Below are positions 27,006 through 35,637 of a DNA stretch of 64,000 nt, one piece after another. Numbering within the stretch: position 1 is the first letter of the stretch; every line of letters begins with the position of its first letter. The notes below the pieces were generated by a model, which worked only from the letters and a program-made list of their open reading frames with translations, was not told the origin of the DNA and did no database searches. Source of the DNA: an uncultured Bacilli bacterium (GTDB lineage Bacteria > Bacillota_I > Bacilli_A > ML615J-28 > CAG-698); NCBI GenBank assembly GCA_934096585.1, contig CAKOMG010000004.1:124001-188000 (forward strand), in the 5' to 3' direction. Made by a program: the position numbers and the translations under genes.

Positions 27006-28442
27006 ATGGTAAAAAATATAAATTATAAACCAAAAATTATCATAATAGGAAGTGGTATTTCGGGTTATGCAGGTGCGGTTATATGTTTAAAACAAGGATA
27101 TGAAGTTAATATCATTGAAAAAAATGATTATATAGGCGGAAAAAATGGGCAATTCAATAAACATCCTCTGTTATATTATTATCCTAAAAAAATGTTAATT
27201 GACAATCAAATTTTTGAAGAATTAAATATTAAACCACAATTTATAGATTCTAACATAGCCTTTGTTTATAAGACAGATAATCAGAGTTTATGCATATATA
27301 ATGATATAACAAAATTATTTAATGAATTATTAAACTACTCAATAAATGATGAAAAAAACATTATTGAGTTAATTAATCTTATAAAACAAGGCCAATTATT
27401 TTATATTAACTCTGTCAAACCACAAGATTTCTTTCGCTTTTTTGAATATAGTAAAGAGAAAAAGAAACATATTATGACAGACAAAATTAATAGTAAATAT
27501 CATAAAATATCAATAAAAGAATACTTTTCAAAGTTTAATAGTGTTATAATTAGAAGAGCCTTTTCTTGTATATTACCAGAAAATTGTAGTATGAGTTCAC
27601 TTATTTTTTATCTAGGATTGATAACTTCCGATAAGTTAAAATGTGTAAAAAATGATTTAATAGCAGAACTGAACAAAGAATTTAATGATTTAGGTGGGAA
27701 AATATTGTTAGGTAAATGTGTCACAAAATTTAATTTCAATCATTTAAATCATGTATCGAATGTCGTTTTAGATGATGACAAGAGAGTTGAAGGCGACTAT
27801 TTTATTAGTGCAATCGACCCGTTATATACATATAACAATCTATTGAAAAAGAAATATATTGATCGAAAGTTGAATTTGAAATTTAATAATCATTATGATT
27901 ATTATTTGAATAGAAAATTTATTGTTTGTTTTTTAATTAGCGAAAATATTGTAGCTAATGAGATTTTTTTGGAAGTCAATGAATTTGGATTTAATACACA
28001 ACGTTTTAATTATTTGCATTTAATTAATAATGGAAAATATTTGTATTGCGTTATTAATCAAAATAAAAATGATTACGACTATTTAAAAATCCTTTTAAAT
28101 AAACCGATAGTTTTAAAAAAGATTTATAATGAATTAATTGATTTGGTTATTACTAATTTCAAAAAACATTTTCCTAAAACAAAAATTAGTTATGTTGATA
28201 TTGTAACACCATTTGATATTGAAAATGAATTCAATTGTTACGAAGGATATACTAGCGGCTTCTTTGATATGCCAAATGGATCCAATATCGTTTGTGATTT
28301 AGTAGTGCCATCAATTAACAATCTATTTTTATGTTCATCTAATTTATCACAAAATGGAGGAATATTTAATGGATTGGTTAATGGGAAATTTAGTGCTTTA
28401 ACTTTAATAAGGACAGTAGAAAATGAAAAAGAAAAAAGATAA
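27006..28442 (+). CDS. Phytoene-desaturase-like FAD-dependent oxidoreductase
   Basis: A 478-residue flavoprotein of the CrtI/amine-oxidase group. The FAD-binding dinucleotide motif GSGISGYAGA starts near residue 14, IIEKNDYIGGKNGQF supplies the ribose-binding Glu and the GG doublet, and the C-terminal NGGIFNGLVNGKFSAL is the family's FAD-closing segment. The middle part is divergent. No carotenoid synthase gene is nearby, so a role in carotenoids should not be assumed. Other CrtI-like enzymes act on lipids. It overlaps the next gene by 20 bases. Confidence 0.82.
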   Translation: MVKNINYKPKIIIIGSGISGYAGAVICLKQGYEVNIIEKNDYIGGKNGQFNKHPLLYYYPKKMLIDNQIFEELNIKPQFIDSNIAFVYKTDNQSLCIYNDITKLFNELLNYSINDEKNIIELINLIKQGQLFYINSVKPQDFFRFFEYSKEKKKHIMTDKINSKYHKISIKEYFSKFNSVIIRRAFSCILPENCSMSSLIFYLGLITSDKLKCVKNDLIAELNKEFNDLGGKILLGKCVTKFNFNHLNHVSNVVLDDDKRVEGDYFISAIDPLYTYNNLLKKKYIDRKLNLKFNNHYDYYLNRKFIVCFLISENIVANEIFLEVNEFGFNTQRFNYLHLINNGKYLYCVINQNKNDYDYLKILLNKPIVLKKIYNELIDLVITNFKKHFPKTKISYVDIVTPFDIENEFNCYEGYTSGFFDMPNGSNIVCDLVVPSINNLFLCSSNLSQNGGIFNGLVNGKFSALTLIRTVENEKEKR

Positions 28443-28641
28443 CAGCAATTTATTTGCATCGATATTTGCAATACTGAGTTTTGTAATAATGGTAGTAATA
28501 TTAATTTATTTCATTATTGGAAAAATCAATAAAGTAATCACAATAATTTTATTTAGTCTAGGTGGATTGTTTGCAGTGCTATTTATTATATTTACAATTA
28601 TTTTCTTTTTAGCACCACCATCTTTAAATAATAAAAAATAA
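28423..28641 (+). CDS. Small two-helix membrane protein
   Basis: 72 residues with a lysine-rich N-terminus, two hydrophobic segments (about 11-33 and 38-65) and a short basic tail. It starts within the last codons of the flavoprotein gene, in another frame, and ends 16 bases before gpsA. No family recognised. Confidence 0.68.
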   Translation: MKKKKDNSNLFASIFAILSFVIMVVILIYFIIGKINKVITIILFSLGGLFAVLFIIFTIIFFLAPPSLNNKK

Positions 28642-28657
28642 AAAAGGAGTGAACATT

Positions 28658-29659
28658 ATGGAAAATATAACAGTAGTAGGAGCGGGGAGTTGGGGATGTG
28701 CATTGGCTCGAATTTTAGGTGACAATGGTAATAATGTTTTGTTATATGATAAAGATAAAAAAGCAATTGATGAAATTAATACATATCATACAAATAAAGA
28801 AAAGTTAAAAGAAGGCATATTACCAGATACTGTTTCAGCAACAACGTCATTAAATGAAGCCTTAAAAAATAAATACATTTTGTTAGTAGTGCCAACAGCT
28901 GTAATTAGAAATGTTTTAAAAGAAATGAAACCATTAATTAATGAACCTAAAATATTCATTAATGCTTCTAAAGGAATTGAACCAGATACTCATAAACGAA
29001 TATCACAAATTGTTTATGAAGAAATAGATAATAAGTATATTGAAGGTTTTGTTGCTTTAACAGGACCAAGTCATGCAGAAGAAGTTGTGATGCAAAATTT
29101 AACATTAGTTGCTGCCGCAAGTGATAATAAAGAAATTGCAAAACAAGTGCAAGTGATGTTCAGTAATAAATCTTATTTTAGAGTTTATACAGTAAATGAT
29201 TTAATTGGTGCGGAGTTAGGCGGTTCCTTAAAGAACATTTATGCCTTAGCCAGTGGAATCAGTGAAGGACTAGGTTTTGGCGTTAATGCACGAGCTGCCT
29301 TAATAACAAGAGGGCTTGCAGAAATGAAACGACTTGCTGTAGCAATGGGCGCTAAAGAAAGTACATTATATGGTTTAACGGGAATTGGAGATTTAATAGT
29401 TACCTGTACATCAAAACTAAGTAGAAACTATCAAGCTGGTGTAATGATAGGAAGTGGGGATAATTTAGAAGAAGCTCTTTCTAAAATGACAATGGTTGTT
29501 GAAGGAGCTAGAACGTGTGTATCCGCATATCAAGCTAGTAAAGAATTAAATATATATACTCCCATAATTGATGCTGTATATAGCGTTTTATATGAACATC
29601 AAAACCCAAAAGTTGCAATAGGAAAAATGATGGCAAATGCTTTAAAGGATGAAGATTAA
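28658..29659 (+). CDS. gpsA: Glycerol-3-phosphate dehydrogenase [NAD(P)+]
   Basis: A 333-residue GpsA, which reduces dihydroxyacetone phosphate to sn-glycerol 3-phosphate for phospholipid synthesis. The Rossmann loop GAGSWGCALA is at residues 8-17. LTGPSHAEEV, the catalytic Lys region GGSLKNIYALASGI, and RAALITRGLAEMKRL are all present. A GTG three codons upstream is open, but AAAGGAG lies correctly spaced for the ATG at 28658. It fits with the upstream cardiolipin synthase. Its TAA stop shares one base with the next start. Confidence 0.96.
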   Translation: MENITVVGAGSWGCALARILGDNGNNVLLYDKDKKAIDEINTYHTNKEKLKEGILPDTVSATTSLNEALKNKYILLVVPTAVIRNVLKEMKPLINEPKIFINASKGIEPDTHKRISQIVYEEIDNKYIEGFVALTGPSHAEEVVMQNLTLVAAASDNKEIAKQVQVMFSNKSYFRVYTVNDLIGAELGGSLKNIYALASGISEGLGFGVNARAALITRGLAEMKRLAVAMGAKESTLYGLTGIGDLIVTCTSKLSRNYQAGVMIGSGDNLEEALSKMTMVVEGARTCVSAYQASKELNIYTPIIDAVYSVLYEHQNPKVAIGKMMANALKDED

Positions 29660-30843
29660 TGGATTCAATAAGAAGTATTTATAAAGTTGGCACTGGTCCT
29701 TCGAGTTCACATACAATGGGACCAAGAAGGGCAGCAATAATTTTCAAAGAAAGAAATAAAGAAGCAACCTCATTTAAGGTAGAATTATATGGTTCTTTAG
29801 CGTTAACTGGCAAAGGGCATTTAACTGATATTGTGTTAAAAAATGTATTGGGAATTAATTCGGAAATTATATTTAAACCAGAAATATATTATTCTTATCA
29901 TCCTAATGGTATGAAATTATTTGCTTATAAAGAAAATGAATTAATAGATGAATGGCTTGTATTTTCTATTGGAGGTGGCGATTTAAAGAATTTAAACGAA
30001 GATAGAAATACATTTGGTATTGATTTGTATAAAGAAAAAAATATGAAAGAAATATTAGATTATTGCAAACATAAAAATATTAGTTTATTTGAATATGTTT
30101 TAGAAAATGAAGGTAAAGAAATAATAGAGTTTGGCAATGATATAATTGATAAAATGTTTCAAAGTGTTGAAAAAGGAATAGAAAACGAAAATATATTGCC
30201 AGGAGCATTAAAGATACATCGCAGAAGTCATTCTTTTTATTTAGAATATTTAAAGGACAAAACAATATCAACTCTAGTTTTTGCATCAGCACTTGCTGTT
30301 AGTGAAGAAAACGCATCAGGAGGGTTAATTGTTACAGCACCGACATGTGGGGCATCAGGTGTTGTGCCTGGAGTACTGTACTCTCATTATAAGTTTTATA
30401 ATATGAATAAAGAAAAAATAGTAGAAGGTTTATTAGTTGGTGGTTTAATTGGAAATATTGTAAAAACCAATGGATCAATTTCTGGAGCAGAAGTTGGATG
30501 TCAAGGCGAAGTAGGGGTAGCTTGTGCTATGGCTGCAGCAGCACTAACACATATTAAAGGTGGGACAAATAAACAAATTGAGTACGCAGCTGAAATTGCT
30601 CTTGAACATCATTTAGGACTGACATGTGATCCAGTAGATGGCTATGTGCAAATACCTTGCATTGAACGCAATGCTATGTCTTGTAAGAGAGCTATTGATA
30701 GTTCACAGTTTGCAATGTTAACAGATGGTAATCATTACATTAAATTTGATGATGCCATCCAAACAATGTTAGAAACTGGCAAGGACTTGAAAAAGGCCTA
30801 TAGAGAAACTTCAATAGGCGGTTTAGCAAAAATTAAACATTAA
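29659..30843 (+). CDS. sdaA: L-serine dehydratase, iron-sulfur, single chain
   Basis: A 394-residue L-serine ammonia-lyase converting serine to pyruvate and ammonia. The N-terminal beta domain starts with the signature GTGPSSSHTMGP. The alpha part has APTCGASGVVPG, the GAEVGCQGEVGVACAMAAA block, and CDPVDGYVQIPCIERNA, which together give the cysteines for the [4Fe-4S] cluster. In B. subtilis these are two proteins. Here they are one, somewhat shorter than the E. coli enzyme. It starts on the last base of the gpsA stop codon. Confidence 0.93.
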   Translation: MDSIRSIYKVGTGPSSSHTMGPRRAAIIFKERNKEATSFKVELYGSLALTGKGHLTDIVLKNVLGINSEIIFKPEIYYSYHPNGMKLFAYKENELIDEWLVFSIGGGDLKNLNEDRNTFGIDLYKEKNMKEILDYCKHKNISLFEYVLENEGKEIIEFGNDIIDKMFQSVEKGIENENILPGALKIHRRSHSFYLEYLKDKTISTLVFASALAVSEENASGGLIVTAPTCGASGVVPGVLYSHYKFYNMNKEKIVEGLLVGGLIGNIVKTNGSISGAEVGCQGEVGVACAMAAAALTHIKGGTNKQIEYAAEIALEHHLGLTCDPVDGYVQIPCIERNAMSCKRAIDSSQFAMLTDGNHYIKFDDAIQTMLETGKDLKKAYRETSIGGLAKIKH

Positions 30844-30871
30844 AATTATTTTTGTAAATATATGGTTGTGA

Positions 30872-30898
30872 AAAAAATCCCTATAAAAGGGATTTTTT
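30872..30898. terminator. Bidirectional terminator between sdaA and cyclophilin genes
   Basis: AAAAAATCCCT / AGGGATTTTTT, eleven pairs with a five-base loop. The T runs serve both converging genes. Confidence 0.85.
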
Positions 30899-31415
30899 AT
30901 TTTACTTGTTCAATTGATTTGATATAAACTATAGGATAAGGAAAATCAGTCATTCCACCGCCAACATTAACTGTTGATACTTTAGATATACGCATAACAT
31001 TATCTAAACTTTCTTGATCTATAGTTTTTCCAAATGCGGCATAATCACCATCTAAATGGGGAGTAGTAGCAGAGCAAATAAAGAATTGTGATGTGGCGCT
31101 ATTAGGGTCGCTTGTTCTTGCCATTGAAATTACTCCAGGCTCATGCTTTAAGGTATTATTAACACCATTGCTTTTAAATTCACCTTTTATAGGCTCTAAT
31201 TTTTTTGCTTCTTTAATAGTATTTCCATCTATATAATAGCCTCCACCTTGAATCATAAAGTTTTCAATAACGCGATGAAAACATAAGTTGTCAAAATAAT
31301 TTTGATTAACTAGATTTAAAAAGTTTTTAACAGTAATGGGTGCAATATCCGGATATAATTCTAAAAGAATTGTTGAATCGTCATCCATTGTAATTTTTAT
31401 AATTGGATTGTTCAT
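30897..31415 (-). CDS. ppiB: Cyclophilin-type peptidyl-prolyl isomerase
   Basis: A 172-residue cyclophilin. FHRVIENFMIQGGGY carries the catalytic Arg and the FMIQGG motif. GVISMARTSDPNSATSQFFI and HLDGDYAAFGKTI complete the active site. No signal peptide is visible, so it is cytosolic. The GAGGTG site precedes the ATG. The gene is divergent from the amidase gene at 31518. Confidence 0.95.
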   Translation of the reverse strand: MNNPIIKITMDDDSTILLELYPDIAPITVKNFLNLVNQNYFDNLCFHRVIENFMIQGGGYYIDGNTIKEAKKLEPIKGEFKSNGVNNTLKHEPGVISMARTSDPNSATSQFFICSATTPHLDGDYAAFGKTIDQESLDNVMRISKVSTVNVGGGMTDFPYPIVYIKSIEQVK

Positions 31416-31489
31416 TTTATCACCTCGTCTTATTATAACATTTTTTAAAATAAATATAAATAAAAATAGATTATATTTTAAAAATATGT

Positions 31490-31495
31490 TAAAAT
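31490..31495 (+). promoter_or_regulatory. Extended -10 element upstream of the amidase cassette
   Basis: TAAAAT preceded by TGT, 22 bases before the amidase ATG. The -35 is not convincing. Confidence 0.5.
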
Positions 31496-31517
31496 AGAGT
31501 TAAAAAAGGTGATAAAA

Positions 31518-32681
31518 ATGAGTAAACTAGAAAAATTAACAAAACTATTTAAAGAAGCAAATGAAAAAGAAATAATTGTAAAGGATATTGAAGTATTTGG
31601 ATATCAATTTAATTATAATTATCAAGTATTAGGAAGTGTATCTAAATACTGGTTTGGAAAGCATGAAGTAACGGAGTTTATTGCCCCACTAAATAAAGAT
31701 AGTGGCAATGATAATAGACCTGGAACTAAAAAAGCATCAACACAATATATTGTTGTTCATGATACAGCATCTGCAGCAGAAAGTGCAAATGCTTTAGCCC
31801 ATGCAAAATATGTTAGTAATGGTGGTGGCGGCACAAGTTGGCATTATAGTTCTGGAAGTGATGGTATATATCATCAAATTCCTGATGATGAAATTGCATA
31901 TCATGCCGGTGATCAATTAATAGTTCCTTTTTCTCTTACCAACACTAATGTTAAAGGAAATGTTAAAAATCCAAGTATAGACATAAATAATGGATATTAC
32001 TATATCAATGGTGAAAAATCGAGTATTAAAGCTCCAGTTGTAACATTTGAAAAAGGAGAAGATGGGTTATTACATTATGCAAGTGATGGTGTATTACAAT
32101 CAAGAAAACCAAAAGAAGAAGTCAAAGAACATGAAATATATAAAAGTGAATGTACATCAAGAATCAATGAAGAAGGTATAAGAATTGATTTAATTGGTGA
32201 TACATATTATATGGGCCCTACATATTATAGTAGTAGTTATGAATGCATTGCTAATAGAGGTGGAAACTTAAATAGTATTGGAATTGAAACTATGGTCAAT
32301 AAAGGATCTGATTTATATTTAACATGGCATAAAACGGCAAAATTAGTAGCTCATTTATTAAAAGATAATAATCTAGATATATCAAGAGTAAAGCCTCATC
32401 ATTTCTTTAGTGGTAAAGATTGTCCAATGACAATGAGACATGCCGGACTTTGGAAAAACTTTTTAGAATTAGTAAAATATGAATACGAAATATTGATGCT
32501 TATTGATAACACTAAAATAGAATTTATATGCGATAATGATTTAATCGATAATACAGGAAGACTAATAAAACTACCTATTACAGATGAAGTAATAAAATAC
32601 AGCATAAAAGTAACTAATGAAGAAGGAACAAAAATAATAGATTTAGAAACTATGATTAAACTAAATAATAATAGTAAATAA
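31518..32681 (+). CDS. N-acetylmuramoyl-L-alanine amidase (Amidase_2)
   Basis: A 387-residue zinc amidase of the T7-lysozyme/PGRP fold. The first zinc His is His81 in IVVHDTASA. GTSWHYSSGSDGIYHQIPD and AYHAGD are the family's conserved strands, and KPHHFFSGKDCP carries the later ligands. A long insertion (about 160-235) separates the halves. A C-terminal domain of about 70 residues follows. No signal peptide is visible, unlike a normal autolysin, which recalls phage endolysins. The GTG three codons upstream is rejected because AAAGGTG is spaced for the ATG. It precedes a MATE and an SGNH gene. Confidence 0.88.
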   Translation: MSKLEKLTKLFKEANEKEIIVKDIEVFGYQFNYNYQVLGSVSKYWFGKHEVTEFIAPLNKDSGNDNRPGTKKASTQYIVVHDTASAAESANALAHAKYVSNGGGGTSWHYSSGSDGIYHQIPDDEIAYHAGDQLIVPFSLTNTNVKGNVKNPSIDINNGYYYINGEKSSIKAPVVTFEKGEDGLLHYASDGVLQSRKPKEEVKEHEIYKSECTSRINEEGIRIDLIGDTYYMGPTYYSSSYECIANRGGNLNSIGIETMVNKGSDLYLTWHKTAKLVAHLLKDNNLDISRVKPHHFFSGKDCPMTMRHAGLWKNFLELVKYEYEILMLIDNTKIEFICDNDLIDNTGRLIKLPITDEVIKYSIKVTNEEGTKIIDLETMIKLNNNSK

Positions 32682-32701
32682 TAGAGAGTAAGGAATAGTT
32701 T

Positions 32702-34096
32702 ATGAATCGTGAAGAACAACAATTTGTAAAAATGACACAAACGCCTGTAAAAAGATTAATCATATCTTTAGGTATTCCCACAATCATTAGTATGCTTGTA
32801 ACAGCAATCTACAATTTGGCAGATACATTTTTTGTTTCTAATATTGGAATTGGAGATGAAAGAACATATGCTTCAGGAGCAGTTGGTGTAGTATTTTCAT
32901 TAATGGCTATTGTGCAAGCAATAGGATTTATGTTTGGAATGGGAGCAGGTAGTTTGATTTCATCAAAACTAGGTGAAAAGAAAGATGAAGAAGCCCAAGT
33001 TGTTGCTTCGTCTTCTTTCTATATAGCCATTGCCTTAGGAATAATTTTATCCATAATTTGTATTATATTCATGGATTCTATTATGGGTTTACTTGGTGCA
33101 ACAGACAAAGTTTTGCCTTATGCTAGAAGTTATGCTTTGTACATTGTATTCGGTTTTCCAGTTATGGTGGCTTCATTTATAATGAATAATCTTTTAAGAG
33201 CAGAAGGAAAATCAAAACTAGCAATGATTGGCTTAACAACTGGTGGAGTTTTAAATATAGGACTTGATCCATTATTTATATATGTTTTTAAAATGGGAAT
33301 TTCAGGTGCAGCTATAGCAACATTAATTAGTCAAGTTATAAGTGCTTTGATACTTCTTTCTATGTTTATTTTCAAAAAGAGCATTATTAAATTATCAATT
33401 TTTAAAATTACAAAACAATTTAGCATATATTTAGAAATAATAAAAATTGGCCTTCCTTCATTATGTCGTCAAGGATTAGCTAGTATAGCTACCATTTTAC
33501 TTAATCGTCAAGCAGGACTTTATGGTGATGAAGCGGCATTATCGGCTATGGGTATCGTTAGTAAGATATTTATGGTTATATTTTCTATGTGTTTAGGAAT
33601 AGGACAAGGTTATCAACCTGTATGTGGGTATAATTATTTTGCCAAAAAATATGATAGAGTTAAAGAAGCAATGTATTTTACATTTATATTTAGTTTAATC
33701 TTTATGACACTATTTTGCTTATTTTTCTTTATTTTTGCTGAGAGTGTTATAAAGTGGTTTATTGATGATGATTTGAAAGTAATTGAAATTGGAAAAGCAA
33801 CGTTAAGGTATCAATGCATTGCCTTACCATTCCTAACGTTAAATGTAATAACAAATATGACATTTCAATCAACAAAACAAAAATTCAAAGCGAGTTTATT
33901 ATCTTCATGCCGTCAAGGAATATTTTTTATACCTGTTATTTTAATCCTTCCTTTACTTAATGGAATTCAAGGCGTGGAAATGACTCAAGCAATTGCGGAC
34001 TTTTTAACTTTTTTATTTACAATTCCTTTCTTTATAGGTTTTGTGAAAAAGTTAAATGAACAAATAAATCAAGAAATAATGAGGAATGAAATATGA
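32702..34096 (+). CDS. MATE-family transporter
   Basis: A 464-residue protein with about twelve membrane segments. IPTIISMLVTAIYNLADTFFVS is the first MatE signature, with GLPSLCRQGLASIATILLN as its repeat. It is only distantly like the MATE at 16509. It ends in TGA within an ATGA overlap with the SGNH hydrolase gene, implying coupled expression. Some MATE-like proteins flip lipid-linked sugars. Being between two possible wall or glycan hydrolases makes such a role conceivable, but this is inference. Confidence 0.9.
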   Translation: MNREEQQFVKMTQTPVKRLIISLGIPTIISMLVTAIYNLADTFFVSNIGIGDERTYASGAVGVVFSLMAIVQAIGFMFGMGAGSLISSKLGEKKDEEAQVVASSSFYIAIALGIILSIICIIFMDSIMGLLGATDKVLPYARSYALYIVFGFPVMVASFIMNNLLRAEGKSKLAMIGLTTGGVLNIGLDPLFIYVFKMGISGAAIATLISQVISALILLSMFIFKKSIIKLSIFKITKQFSIYLEIIKIGLPSLCRQGLASIATILLNRQAGLYGDEAALSAMGIVSKIFMVIFSMCLGIGQGYQPVCGYNYFAKKYDRVKEAMYFTFIFSLIFMTLFCLFFFIFAESVIKWFIDDDLKVIEIGKATLRYQCIALPFLTLNVITNMTFQSTKQKFKASLLSSCRQGIFFIPVILILPLLNGIQGVEMTQAIADFLTFLFTIPFFIGFVKKLNEQINQEIMRNEI

Positions 34097-35355
34097 TTTT
34101 TTTACCTAAACAATATTATTTAGTAGTTGGAGATAGATTTGAATTATTTTATCGTGGTGTAATTAAAAGTTTTAATCCTTATAAGTTTTATATTAAAGCA
34201 GAATGTGAAAAAGGCAATACTTATAATCGTTACTTTACTTTCACCCCAACGCAAGATGAAGTTGGAAATTATCCACTTTCTATTAATGTTTATGATGATG
34301 ATGGTAATATTATGGAAACAGCAAGTACAATATTAATTGTTAATGAAATAGAAAAACCAAAAAGAAGATTAAATGTTTTATGTATTGGCGATAGTGAAAC
34401 AGTAAATGGTGTATGGCCATATGTTGGATATAAAAAATTTGAAGATAAATATCCTAACCTTTTAAATTTTATTGGTATTATGAAAAAAGAAAAAATAGGA
34501 TATGAAGGATACGGAGGATGGCAATGGAAAACTTTTTGTGGATATGAAACAGAAAGTAGAACATCTCATTTAGTTGTGAAAACTAAATATAAAGTTGAAA
34601 GTAAATATATAAATAAAGAATTTCTAAGCAATGATTTAAGTTTTATTGTTACCAATATTGATCAAAATATTGTTAAATTCAAAAGAGGAAAAAATAATAC
34701 TTCAACTGTCAACCCAAAGATTGGAACAAGTTTAAGGGCAGTAGAAGACAATTTTACTATAGAAGTAGAATCTTATGAATATTGTGATGCCAATCCTTTT
34801 TGGAATAATGAAACACAAAAATTAGATTTTAAAAAATATATAAAGGATAATAATTTTGAAGAACCTGATTTAATATTTACATTTTTGACTGGAAATGGAT
34901 TATATATTCCTTACGCTGAAGAATTTCCAAATCATCAAGTATATGGCGACTTATTTTTAAAATCCTTGCACGAAGCTTTTCCTAAAGCATTATTTGGTAT
35001 TATGGGAATTGAAGTACCTTGTGTAAATGGTGGCGTTACAGCATGCTATGGAGCGAGTGGATATTATAATGATTGGTATGGATATATGGTGAGTGTATTA
35101 AACTATGATAAATGGTTAGAACAATATGTTAATACAGAATTAAAAGATATTTCTTTATATACAGATATTAAGAGTCAATTTGATAGTGAACATAACTATC
35201 CATATGAAATGGTAAAGGTAAATAATAGAAGTGATACAACAGAAAGAATTGGAACTAATGGATTGCACCCATCAATAGATGGCTATAAACAAATTGGGGA
35301 TGCATTCTTTAGATTCTTAGTACAAATGGTCAAGAAAAAAAATAAAACATTATAA
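34093..35355 (+). CDS. SGNH/GDSL-family hydrolase
   Basis: 420 residues. The first 90 form a small beta domain. The SGNH fold starts with CIGDSETVNG (nucleophile Ser101), continues with GYGGW (block II-like Gly) and TFLTGNG (block III Asn), and ends with NGLHPSIDGYK, holding the catalytic His and nearby acid. No signal peptide is present. Such enzymes remove acyl or acetyl groups, often from glycans. It starts inside the stop of the MATE gene. Confidence 0.85.
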   Translation: MIFLPKQYYLVVGDRFELFYRGVIKSFNPYKFYIKAECEKGNTYNRYFTFTPTQDEVGNYPLSINVYDDDGNIMETASTILIVNEIEKPKRRLNVLCIGDSETVNGVWPYVGYKKFEDKYPNLLNFIGIMKKEKIGYEGYGGWQWKTFCGYETESRTSHLVVKTKYKVESKYINKEFLSNDLSFIVTNIDQNIVKFKRGKNNTSTVNPKIGTSLRAVEDNFTIEVESYEYCDANPFWNNETQKLDFKKYIKDNNFEEPDLIFTFLTGNGLYIPYAEEFPNHQVYGDLFLKSLHEAFPKALFGIMGIEVPCVNGGVTACYGASGYYNDWYGYMVSVLNYDKWLEQYVNTELKDISLYTDIKSQFDSEHNYPYEMVKVNNRSDTTERIGTNGLHPSIDGYKQIGDAFFRFLVQMVKKKNKTL

Positions 35356-35421
35356 ATAAAAAACTAATGGAATAATGTCATTAAGTGTAAAAAAATGAAA
35401 ACATTTAACACAAAAAACATA

Positions 35422-35450
35422 TTGCTTTTATTATTAAAATAAGGTATAAT
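35422..35450 (+). promoter_or_regulatory. Promoter of the purine-permease leader
   Basis: A weak TTGCTT at 35422-35427, 17 bases, then TATAAT at 35445-35450. The aptamer begins about a dozen bases later. Confidence 0.65.
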
Positions 35451-35463
35451 ATAGTTAAGTTAA

Positions 35464-35533
35464 TAGTCGTATAAATTCGATAATTGGTTCGAAAGTCTCT
35501 ACCCTGTCACCGTAAATGATAGGACTACGATTA
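35464..35533 (+). promoter_or_regulatory. Purine riboswitch aptamer, guanine type
   Basis: All parts of the purine aptamer can be drawn. P1 is TAGTCGTA / TACGATTA. P2 is TTCGA / TCGAA with loop TAATTGGT. The J2/3 core is GTCTCTACC. P3 is CCTGTCA / TGATAGG with loop CCGTAAA. The base after the GA of J3/1 is C (GGACTACG), the position that pairs with the ligand. C there selects guanine or hypoxanthine, whereas U would select adenine. It sits upstream of a PbuG-type permease, the expected target. Confidence 0.94.
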
Positions 35534-35537
35534 AAAT

Positions 35538-35594
35538 CTAATTAGTTTAATTAGTTTTTTAGTATGATTTGAGGCTTGTGAAAGTCTCTTTTTT
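35538..35594 (+). terminator. Riboswitch expression platform with two tandem hairpins
   Basis: The first hairpin is CTAATTA / TAATTAG (35538-35554) with a GTT loop and six T. The second is GAGGCTT / AAGTCTC (35571-35588) with a GTGA loop and a T run. The segment GATTAAA (35529-35535), which overlaps the 3' strand of P1, can also pair with TTTAATT (35546-35552) and would then break the first hairpin. This is what a ligand-OFF switch needs. Pairings were found by eye. Confidence 0.7.
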
Positions 35595-35637
35595 ATGGGA
35601 AGGCTCTTAACTACATTTTTAGAAAGGTAATGAAAAA

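Noticed and set aside
9495..34096. Possibility that the organism reads TGA as Trp (code 4)
   Set aside because: TGG is used for Trp throughout, no main gene contains an internal TGA, and TGA ends genes at 9966, 22187 and 34094 with overlapping starts. Only the decayed locus near 55 kb shows Trp-like TGA.
35487..35498. GGTTCGAAAG, resembling a tRNA T-loop
   Set aside because: It is the P2 / J2-3 part of the purine riboswitch, and no tRNA arms can be drawn around it.
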